Below are positions 25,540-31,540 of a DNA stretch of 31,540 nt, one piece after another. Made by a program: the position numbers and the translations under genes. Below the pieces are notes generated by a model that saw only the letters and a program-made list of their open reading frames with translations, was not told where the DNA came from and did no database searches. The stretch comes from Betaproteobacteria bacterium (lineage in GTDB: Bacteria > Pseudomonadota > Gammaproteobacteria > Burkholderiales > Burkholderiaceae_A): the NCBI GenBank assembly GCA_028139685.1, contig JAOINQ010000007.1:1-31540 (forward strand). Direction: 5' to 3'. Each line of letters opens with the position of its first letter. Position 1 is the first letter of the stretch.

Positions 25540-25962
25540 ATGCTTTTTAACGAAAATAGGATAAAGCGACTTTTTTGGGTTTTTCTGATCGTATTGTCTG
25601 GTGGGTTAATAATCTTTGCTGCCATCAAGACTTTTGAGGAAAATTTAGTTTTTTTCTATACGCCATCGCAAATTCTTAATGGAGAAGCTCCAAAAAATAG
25701 ACCAATCCGGATAGGGGGTATGGTAGAACCAAACTCTATCAACAGAGACGAACATTCATTGGCAGTTGAATTTAATGTTGTAGATGATAAAAACTCACTG
25801 ATAAAGGTTACTTACAGCGGTGTTGTTCCGGACCTTTTTAAAGAGGGAAAGGGAGTCGTCGCTCAGGGGGAATATATAGATGGAATTTTCCAATCAACAG
25901 AGATTCTGGCTAAACACGACGAAAATTATATGCCTCCTGACCTTTCGATTGCAAATAAATAG
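25540..25962 (+). CDS. ccmE: Cytochrome c-type biogenesis haem chaperone CcmE
   Basis: 140 aa. An N-terminal membrane anchor (about 10-30) precedes an OB-fold domain with RPIRIGGMVEPNSI, VEFNVVDDKNSLIKVTYSG and FKEGKGVVAQGEY. The haem-attaching histidine is His126 in LAKHDENYMPP, with Tyr130; this is the classic HxxxY form. It carries haem from CcmC to CcmF/H in the periplasm. It lies 9 bases after ccmD and 8 before ccmF. Confidence 0.96.
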   Translation: MLFNENRIKRLFWVFLIVLSGGLIIFAAIKTFEENLVFFYTPSQILNGEAPKNRPIRIGGMVEPNSINRDEHSLAVEFNVVDDKNSLIKVTYSGVVPDLFKEGKGVVAQGEYIDGIFQSTEILAKHDENYMPPDLSIANK

Positions 25963-25970
25963 AGGGTAAA

Positions 25971-28043
25971 ATGTTCGCCGAACTCTCCCAATTATTACTT
26001 TGTTTATGTCTTTCATTAAGCTTATATTTTGGAATCAAAGGATTCACGTTATCGTACTCCACTAATTTTCAAACATTATCCCATCTCATATCTAAAAGTT
26101 TAGCCCGAACTTCTGTTTTGATTAACGTATTATTATTATCTTGCTTTCTTTTGTTAATGCAACTTTTTATTGTGAGTGATTTTTCCGTACTTTTAGTTGC
26201 TACACATTCGAACGCCCTTTTGCCAGTTCAGTATAAAATTGCGGCAACATGGGGCTCTCATGAAGGTTCATTTTTGCTCTGGGTACTGATGTTGGCGTGT
26301 TGGAATACAACAGTAACATTCTTCTCTCATACAAAAGACGATCTTTTTTATGTTCGTACGACCTCCATAATGCTGCTTTTGATAAGCGTTTTTCTGTTGT
26401 ACTTAATTTTCGCTTCGAATCCATTTACTAGAGTCTTTCCTGCTCCATTAACTGGACAGGATCTTAATCCATTATTACAAGATCCATTTATGGTGATTCA
26501 CCCTCCCATGCTTTATATGGGTTACGTGGGGTTTGCGGTTTGTTTTTCAATGGCTGTTGCTGCTCTGACAACGGGTGAGGTGAATTCTCAATGGGCAAAA
26601 TATTCAAGACCTTGGGCTAATGCAGCCTGGGCTTTTTTAACACTCGGAATTTTATTAGGAAGTTGGTGGGCATACCGAGAATTAGGCTGGGGCGGCTGGT
26701 GGTTCTGGGACCCGGTAGAAAATGCCTCCCTTATGCCATGGTTTGCAGGTGCAGCTCTCGTTCACTCTCTCGCAGTAACTGATAAAAGAAATGCTATGAA
26801 AAGTTGGGCAATACTTCTAGCAATTATAGCTTTTGGATTTTCTTTGCTCGGGACGTTTTTAGTTCGATCGGGCGTGCTAACGTCGGTGCACTCGTTTGCA
26901 AGCGACCCAACGAGAGGCGTATTCATTTTAATAATGACTGCTGGTATTATTGGGGCGGCTTTGGTTCTTTATGCACTTCGAGCAAGCGAGTTTAAGCTAG
27001 GTCAAAAGTTTTCCCCCATCTCAAAAGAAAGTTTATTACTTGTAAATAATGTCGTTATGACGGCCGCTTTGTCGGTTGTGATGATAGGGACTCTTTACCC
27101 TCTTATTGCTGAAGTTTTAACCGGAAGAAAAATGTCCGTGGGCCCGCCCTATTTCAATTCAGTTATCACTCCAATATTAGTGCCGGCAGTTTTTCTAATG
27201 AGCCTTGCTCCATGGATGCTTTGGAAAGAGTCCAAATTGCTTCCTGCGCTTAAAAATGTTGCTATCCCGGCTTTTGTTGGAGGCCTGGTTGCAATTACCT
27301 TTATGTTGATTAATGAAAAAACGACAATAGCGACAGCGTTAGGGATTCTGTTTTCCGTTTGTTTGTTACTAGGCACGATTTACTCAGCAATTCATAGGTT
27401 GCATTTACTTAAGATCAATGCCAAACAAAAAAAGGATCTTGAGGGAGCGTTACTACAAAAAAGATTAAGAAAGCTAGGTTCATCCTATTGGGGTATGTTT
27501 ATTGGTCACTGTGGTTTGGCAATATTTGCATTGGGAGTAACGTTCGTTATGTCCTTTCAAGTTGAAAAAGACATTGTGCTGAAACCCTCAGAAACTTACC
27601 AGTTGGGAAACCATTCCGTAAAATTTGTTGGAGTTCGACCGATATCTGGAGTGAATTTTACCGGGGTAGAGGGAATATTCGAACTAAGAAAAGACGGTGA
27701 AACAAAAGCTCGAATCTTACACCCTCAAAAACGTAAATACATACGATCAGATGATCCTATGACAGAAGCTGCGGTAGATTACGGAATTTTTGGTGATGTT
27801 TACTTGTCGTTGGGAGAGGCTACAAATTTGCAAAATATTGCAGAAACATCGTGGACTATTCGTGCTAGTTATAAGCCTCTCATGGTTTGGGTTTGGTTCG
27901 GTTGTTTGTTTATGGCAATAGGTGGTTTTGTAGCAATTTTTGGAAAAAAACAGACTCTTTCGCTGCCGTCAAAAAATGAGAGAATTGTTTTGAATAAAAA
28001 TTTAGCTAGCAAACAAAATGAGACAACTGTAAAACCTACATGA
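25971..28043 (+). CDS. ccmF: Haem lyase subunit CcmF
   Basis: 690 aa, many membrane segments. The WWD domain is WGGWWFWDPVENASLMPW (240-257). Conserved histidine contexts include WGSHEGSFLLW (97), VIHPPMLYMGY (177), AALVHSLAV and TSVHSFASDPTRG. A large C-terminal periplasmic part has VGVRPISGVNFTGVEGIF and VYLSLGEA. CcmF with CcmH (and CcmI) attaches haem to apocytochrome c CxxCH motifs. It is slightly longer than E. coli CcmF. Its stop overlaps the ccmG start by 4 bases. Confidence 0.96.
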   Translation: MFAELSQLLLCLCLSLSLYFGIKGFTLSYSTNFQTLSHLISKSLARTSVLINVLLLSCFLLLMQLFIVSDFSVLLVATHSNALLPVQYKIAATWGSHEGSFLLWVLMLACWNTTVTFFSHTKDDLFYVRTTSIMLLLISVFLLYLIFASNPFTRVFPAPLTGQDLNPLLQDPFMVIHPPMLYMGYVGFAVCFSMAVAALTTGEVNSQWAKYSRPWANAAWAFLTLGILLGSWWAYRELGWGGWWFWDPVENASLMPWFAGAALVHSLAVTDKRNAMKSWAILLAIIAFGFSLLGTFLVRSGVLTSVHSFASDPTRGVFILIMTAGIIGAALVLYALRASEFKLGQKFSPISKESLLLVNNVVMTAALSVVMIGTLYPLIAEVLTGRKMSVGPPYFNSVITPILVPAVFLMSLAPWMLWKESKLLPALKNVAIPAFVGGLVAITFMLINEKTTIATALGILFSVCLLLGTIYSAIHRLHLLKINAKQKKDLEGALLQKRLRKLGSSYWGMFIGHCGLAIFALGVTFVMSFQVEKDIVLKPSETYQLGNHSVKFVGVRPISGVNFTGVEGIFELRKDGETKARILHPQKRKYIRSDDPMTEAAVDYGIFGDVYLSLGEATNLQNIAETSWTIRASYKPLMVWVWFGCLFMAIGGFVAIFGKKQTLSLPSKNERIVLNKNLASKQNETTVKPT

Positions 28044-28591
28044 AACGTATTGCGATATGGCTTCCCATTGGACTATTAGCCGGATTGATTGTCTTATTTG
28101 TGCTTGGCTTGCAAAATGATCCAAAACGCATTCCTTCCGTACTGATTGGCAAAAAAGCTCCCATGTTTGCTCTTAACACCCTGAATAAAGACGGGTCAAT
28201 CAGTAAGTCAAAGATTAGTAGTACATCTTTTAACGGGCAAGTTTGGCTTTTAAATGTTTTCGCCTCTTGGTGTGTAACCTGTCAAATAGAGCATAAACAT
28301 CTGATGGAAATCGCAAAAATGAATCCCAATTTAATGCTTGTTGGTCTGGCGTATAAAGACGACCCGACTGCAACTACAGATTGGTTGAAGAAATTTGGAA
28401 ACCCCTATTCTATGGTATTAGTTGACCGTGAGGGTTTAACAGGTATCGACTGGGGAGTTTACGGAGTACCTGAAACTTTTATAATCAATAATGATGGTGC
28501 AATCGTTTATAAGAACATTGGTGCAATTGATGGAAGTTTTTATAAAAACGAAACAGAACCGTTTTTACGAAAAGCAAACCAAATAAATTAA
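28040..28591 (+). CDS. ccmG: Thiol:disulfide interchange protein CcmG/DsbE
   Basis: 183 aa. An N-terminal anchor (about 5-25) precedes a thioredoxin fold with LNVFASWCVTCQIEH (Cys78, Cys81), YGVPETFIIN (cis-Pro144) and GAIDG. It keeps apocytochrome c cysteines reduced in the periplasm together with CcmH. It is coupled to ccmF by an ATGA overlap and lies 18 bases before ccmH. Confidence 0.95.
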   Translation: MKRIAIWLPIGLLAGLIVLFVLGLQNDPKRIPSVLIGKKAPMFALNTLNKDGSISKSKISSTSFNGQVWLLNVFASWCVTCQIEHKHLMEIAKMNPNLMLVGLAYKDDPTATTDWLKKFGNPYSMVLVDREGLTGIDWGVYGVPETFIINNDGAIVYKNIGAIDGSFYKNETEPFLRKANQIN

Positions 28592-28609
28592 AAATCACGA
28601 AATAATTTT

Positions 28610-28972
28610 ATGGAAAATAGTGCTTCGAAAACCGTAAACTCTGATGCTTTTCAAACTGTCGTTAATGAAGAGCGTTTTCAAAATTTAACAAATGAATTGA
28701 GATGCCTAGTTTGTCAGAACCAAACAATTGCTGAATCCAATGCAACGCTGGCGGTTGACCTAAAAAAGCAGGTTGCAAAACAGATGATTGAAGGAAAGAG
28801 TGATCAGGAAATCCTTCAATTCATGGAAGAGCGCTACGGCGAATTCGTATTGTACAATCCACCCGTTTCTGCCGAAAATTCTTTACTCTGGTTGGGTCCA
28901 TTTATTGTACTTGTTATTGCAGTGTTCATTTTGTTTGCTGCTCTTAAGCGTCAAAGTAACTCAAGAGAATAG
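28610..28972 (+). CDS. ccmH: Cytochrome c-type biogenesis protein CcmH, lacking a signal peptide
   Basis: 120 aa. The redox motif NELRCLVCQNQTIAESNA (Cys32, Cys35) is followed by LAVDLKKQVAKQMIEGKSD and ERYGEFVLYNPPV. One membrane segment lies at 92-112, with a basic tail (ALKRQSNSRE). These are the hallmarks of CcmH, which reduces apocytochrome with CcmG. Usual CcmH proteins start with a cleavable signal peptide. Here residues 1-25 are polar, and an in-frame stop at 28589-28591 (the ccmG stop region) leaves no room for one. The basic C-tail predicts an N-out topology, so the N-terminal domain may be exported by the membrane segment itself. It ends 2 bases from a convergent gene. Confidence 0.92.
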   Translation: MENSASKTVNSDAFQTVVNEERFQNLTNELRCLVCQNQTIAESNATLAVDLKKQVAKQMIEGKSDQEILQFMEERYGEFVLYNPPVSAENSLLWLGPFIVLVIAVFILFAALKRQSNSRE

Positions 28973-28974
28973 AT

Positions 28975-29334
28975 TTACCGCTTATTGAAAGGATAGCCTT
29001 TTGTTCTAAGGTCGTTATGCATATATAGTTCTAACAAGATAGCTTCGAAAACCGGTTGAATAATTCCAGGACTTGAACCTAATAATTTTCGCAAGGCCTC
29101 TGCTGAGATTTCTACGCATGTAACGTCGCCTTTGGCTTTTGCAGATACTGCCCGAACTCCCCCGTCTAAAATTGCTTGTTCTCCAAAAGATGCGCCTGGT
29201 TTTAAGATAGCTATCTGTTTATTTGTATCGGGATCAAAAAGCTCAACGTCGCCAGCTTTTAAAACAAAAAAATTTTCGGCTCGATCCTTCTTTTGGAATA
29301 AGATCTCTCCGTCTTTATATGTGACATCAGCCAT
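28975..29334 (-). CDS. Stand-alone cyclic nucleotide-binding (CNB) domain protein
   Basis: 119 aa, just one CNB domain and no DNA-binding helix-turn-helix. Visible elements are LFQKKDRAENFFVLKAGDVELF (split about residues 12-33), IAILKPGASFGEQAILDGGV and RAVSAKA. The phosphate-binding cassette has Gly51-Glu52 in FGE and Arg61, the residues that hold the cyclic phosphate and ribose in CRP-type domains. The last 25 residues are helical. It could sense cAMP or cGMP and act by protein contact. It lies 14 bases downstream of a second, more diverged CNB gene and is convergent with ccmH. Confidence 0.85.
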   Translation of the reverse strand: MADVTYKDGEILFQKKDRAENFFVLKAGDVELFDPDTNKQIAILKPGASFGEQAILDGGVRAVSAKAKGDVTCVEISAEALRKLLGSSPGIIQPVFEAILLELYMHNDLRTKGYPFNKR

Positions 29335-29348
29335 TTGTTATTATCTTT

Positions 29349-29843
29349 TCAATCATTTTTTAGATAATCTGGAATGTTGATACCCTGCCCTAATATCCTT
29401 TCTATTGTCATTCGACAAACCGCTTTTAATCCAGTATTTGTCAACTGCAGTTCTCTCATTGCATTCGGAATCGGGATAATTTTACAATTTATAAACTCTT
29501 TCACTTTATATGTGTGGCGCAAAGAAGTTTCTGCCAATCCTTCAGCTAACCCAAGTACGGAACCCGGCCCCAATATATACTCATGTTCACCATCAGTGCA
29601 CTCAACCGAGCCCAATGTGATGGCATAAGCGCTCAATGGCACATCTCCTTTTTTTAGAATTTCGATACCTACATCAAAAACTCCAATTTTCAATTTATCG
29701 GATGCCCACACTTTAAAAAAAAGTCTTTCCTGACTAGACATTTCTTTTTTTTCAAAAAGATCAATGGTACTTTTAAGCCTAGCATCTGCAAGGCTTAGTT
29801 CATTGTATAAATCCCTGTTGATTTCGAATTTAGCTTGAGCCAT
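29349..29843 (-). CDS. Diverged CNB-like regulatory domain protein
   Basis: 164 aa. The middle (about 60-125) follows the CNB beta-roll: EILKKGDVPLSAYAITLGSV, EYILGPGSVLGLAEGLAE, then RHTYKV and CKIIPIP. The cassette is degenerate: AE in GLAEGL stands in for FGE, and Arg109 lies in SLRHT. It may bind a nucleotide weakly or not at all. An N-terminal helical extension (about 1-50) and a C-terminal helical part lack an obvious helix-turn-helix. It forms an operon with the CNB gene downstream (14-base gap) and is divergent from an MBL-fold hydrolase across 69 bases. Confidence 0.7.
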   Translation of the reverse strand: MAQAKFEINRDLYNELSLADARLKSTIDLFEKKEMSSQERLFFKVWASDKLKIGVFDVGIEILKKGDVPLSAYAITLGSVECTDGEHEYILGPGSVLGLAEGLAETSLRHTYKVKEFINCKIIPIPNAMRELQLTNTGLKAVCRMTIERILGQGINIPDYLKND

Positions 29844-29863
29844 TTTGTTTTGGGGATCTCAAT

Positions 29864-29890
29864 TTGATAGAATAGAGATAGAATTATAGC
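29864..29890 (+). promoter_or_regulatory. Possible promoter for the MBL-fold hydrolase gene
   Basis: TTGATA (29864-29869) and TATAGC (29885-29890) with a 15-base spacer, shorter than ideal. The 69-base divergent gap must also serve the CNB genes on the other strand. Confidence 0.25.
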
Positions 29891-29912
29891 GTAAATGAAT
29901 TGAGAGGGGCTA

Positions 29913-30782
29913 ATGTTTAAAACCCGGTTTTGGGGAGTGCGAGGTACAATAGCCTGTCCTTATGACAGCTATATGAAATATGGAGGCAATACCTCATGCG
30001 TAACCGTACAGTGTGACGACAGGTTACTAATTTTTGACTCAGGTACCGGCATCCTTCCATTAGGAAATAAACTTATTGCTAACGGGAATGGGAATATCAG
30101 CGTTTTTTTTTCGCACACACATTGGGACCACATCAGTGGGTTTCCATTTTTCAAACCTGCGTATTCCCCCAAATTTAGTCTTGATCTATATTGCGGCAAT
30201 CTCAAAAAACATGGAAGCTCGATTTTTGAAGTTTTATCCCATCAAATGGCAAATCCGACGTTTCCTGTGCCTATTGATATCCTGCAAGCAAAAATGCAAT
30301 ATCATGATTTCGATGCAGGAGAAAGCGTCAAGCTATCTGATGAGATTCATCTTGATACATGCTTATTGAACCACCCGAAAGGTGCTACTGGGTATCGTGT
30401 GAATTTCAAGGGTAAATCCGTTTGTTACGTTACAGATACGGAGCATAAAAAAGATGCACTTGATGAGGGTATTCTTGAGCTAGTAGAAAATACGGATCTT
30501 TTTATTTATGACTCTACGTATACAGAAGAGGAGTACCCAAATTTTGAAGGTTGGGGGCATTCTACCTGGCAAGAAGGGGTGCGATTATCCAAAGAGGCAG
30601 GTGTGAAAAATTACGCAATTTTTCATCATGATCCGTCTCATGATGACGATTTTATGGACAACGTGGAACGTGATGCAAAAAAAACTCTTGCGAGTGCATT
30701 TGTTGCAAAAGAAGGTATGGAAATTCAGTTTAATGGCACTGGTAGTGATATAAAGTTTGGAAAATTTGATGACAAACCATGA
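29913..30782 (+). CDS. MBL-fold metallo-hydrolase
   Basis: 289 aa. The N-terminus FWGVRGTIACPYDSYMKYGG, then NTSCVTVQ and LLIFDSGTGI, and the metal motif HTHWDH (68-73) place it in the metallo-beta-lactamase fold. Further probable ligands are the His in LLNHPKGATGYRV, the Asp in CYVTDTEH and the His in AIFHHDPSHDDDFMD. The arrangement resembles phosphodiesterase-like members (the PhnP/RNase Z branch). Substrate is unknown. Divergent placement from two CNB proteins suggests, but does not show, a link to cyclic nucleotides. A GAGAGGGG ribosome binding site precedes the ATG. Confidence 0.85.
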   Translation: MFKTRFWGVRGTIACPYDSYMKYGGNTSCVTVQCDDRLLIFDSGTGILPLGNKLIANGNGNISVFFSHTHWDHISGFPFFKPAYSPKFSLDLYCGNLKKHGSSIFEVLSHQMANPTFPVPIDILQAKMQYHDFDAGESVKLSDEIHLDTCLLNHPKGATGYRVNFKGKSVCYVTDTEHKKDALDEGILELVENTDLFIYDSTYTEEEYPNFEGWGHSTWQEGVRLSKEAGVKNYAIFHHDPSHDDDFMDNVERDAKKTLASAFVAKEGMEIQFNGTGSDIKFGKFDDKP

Positions 30783-30797
30783 TTTTAGGATAATAGG

Positions 30798-30818
30798 ATT
30801 AGCTATTGCTAATTTAAA
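30798..30818 (+). terminator. Weak hairpin after the MBL gene
   Basis: ATTAGC, loop TATT, GCTAAT (30798-30813), followed by a T/A-rich tail. The stem is only 6 bp and AT-rich, so termination would be weak. Nothing else was recognised in the 114 bases before the next gene. Confidence 0.3.
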
Positions 30819-30896
30819 TTTTGGACATCCTATGGTAATAGCAGGTGGTTATGAGAGAAGTAGTTACGGGACTTATAAAAACACTCGGGGATAGGC

Positions 30897-31540
30897 TTGA
30901 ACAAAATTTTTAAAACCAAATATTGCGAGAAACGGCATACCTACATAGCCACGCATGAAAAGGCAAAAATTGGTGTGCCTGCAACTAGTTCTGCTTCAAA
31001 TCGACAAATCTGTCTAAAATATAATTTAATTGCAGTAGCCATAAGCGCTTTATTTACCCAATCTCTGCTCGCACAAGGTTTGGTAAATCCCAATGTTGTC
31101 GCTGGTCAGGCAACTATCAATGCAGTCAATCAAACCAATACCGTAATTCAACAAACAACAAATAAGGCTGTAATCAATTGGGAAAAATTTACAATTCCGA
31201 AAGATAACTCAGTCAATTTTCGGCAACCTGATACAAGTAGCATTACTCTTAACCGTGTTTTGGGCAGTCAAAAATCGGAGATTCATGGAAGTTTAAAGGC
31301 GAACGGTCAGGTTTGGCTACTAAATCCAAATGGCACTTTGATCGGAAAAAGTGGCTCTATCAATGCTCATGGCTTTATGGCAACTACGCAACAAATCTCC
31401 AATGATCAGTTTATAAATGGAACCTATTCCTTACATAAAAACAATAAGTTAAATGGAGATATTCAGAATTTAGGTGTAATTGATATTGCTGATGGTGGAT
31501 ATGCTGTTTTGTCAGCAGATAAAGTTGTAAATGAAGGAGT
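30897..31540 (+). CDS. Filamentous haemagglutinin-like two-partner-secretion exoprotein, 5' part
   Basis: The first 214 codons of an open frame that leaves the window. The best start is TTG at 30897, preceded by GGGG; the frame has a stop at 30876-30878 and no upstream ATG. The first residues, NKIFKTKYCEKRHTYIATHE, then KAK, form an extended signal peptide region (ESPR), followed by a hydrophobic core (YNLIAVAISALFTQSLLAQG). The haemagglutination activity (TPS) domain follows: AVINWEKFTIPKDNSVNFRQ, ITLNRVLG, GQVWLLNPNGTLIGKSGSIN (NPNG motif), ADGGYAVLSADKVVNEG. TPS domains guide secretion through a TpsB/FhaC porin, which is not in the window. The product is probably a large adhesin. Confidence 0.88.
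   Translation, partial: MNKIFKTKYCEKRHTYIATHEKAKIGVPATSSASNRQICLKYNLIAVAISALFTQSLLAQGLVNPNVVAGQATINAVNQTNTVIQQTTNKAVINWEKFTIPKDNSVNFRQPDTSSITLNRVLGSQKSEIHGSLKANGQVWLLNPNGTLIGKSGSINAHGFMATTQQISNDQFINGTYSLHKNNKLNGDIQNLGVIDIADGGYAVLSADKVVNEG

Noticed and set aside
1..31540. CRISPR arrays, insertion sequences, prophage or attachment sites
   Set aside because: No regularly spaced repeats, transposase or integrase frames, or flanking direct repeats were seen.

Overview
The window is a slice of an AT-rich, gene-dense proteobacterial chromosome, most likely a low-GC betaproteobacterium of the Burkholderiales type. Evidence for this is a DUF2863 protein (a family I know mainly from betaproteobacteria), the block mdh / sdhCDAB-sdhE-gltA followed by zapE, a class I PHB synthesis cluster with phaR, and bamD divergent from rluD-pgeF. 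The genus cannot be told from the sequence. No tRNA, rRNA, CRISPR array, IS element or prophage gene was seen. Long A/T homopolymers are common, even inside genes.

Layout. 1-2643 (minus): surface glycan genes: a truncated CMP-nonulosonate cytidylyltransferase, a CBS-nucleotidyltransferase of the PtmE type, and an O-antigen ligase/polymerase-like membrane protein. 2702-8311 (minus): polyhydroxybutyrate genes phaC-phaB-phaR, then rimO, then a phaA-type thiolase. 8351-11008: pgeF and rluD (minus), with bamD leaving divergently. 10995-12430 (minus): a small periplasmic protein coupled to zapE. 12446-17344 (minus): sdhC-sdhD-sdhA-sdhB-sdhE-gltA, divergent from mdh (plus, TTG start). 18596-19768: DUF2863. 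19779-21887 (minus): a BtuB-like TonB-dependent receptor behind a cobalamin riboswitch and a sigma70-like promoter. 21890-22190: a noncoding stretch with a strongly structured segment, possibly a 6S-like RNA. 22191-28972 (plus): a complete System I cytochrome c maturation operon, ccmI-ccmA/B(fused)-ccmC-ccmD-ccmE-ccmF-ccmG-ccmH. 28975-30782: two stand-alone cyclic-nucleotide-binding-domain proteins (minus), divergent from an MBL-fold hydrolase (plus). 30897-31540: the 5' part of a large two-partner-secreted, filamentous-haemagglutinin-like exoprotein.

How the genes fit together. Citrate synthase, succinate dehydrogenase and malate dehydrogenase supply TCA flux; PhaA/B/C divert acetyl-CoA into PHB. 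The ccm operon makes c-type cytochromes for respiration. The outer-surface genes (nonulosonic acid, O-antigen, BamD, BtuB, exoprotein) describe a decorated Gram-negative envelope.

The least ordinary features are: an sdhE reading frame broken at an 11-base A run; an in-frame CcmA-CcmB fusion; a CcmH without any signal peptide; the CNB/CNB/MBL module; the structured noncoding segment before ccmI; and the absence of 2-oxoglutarate dehydrogenase genes between gltA and zapE.
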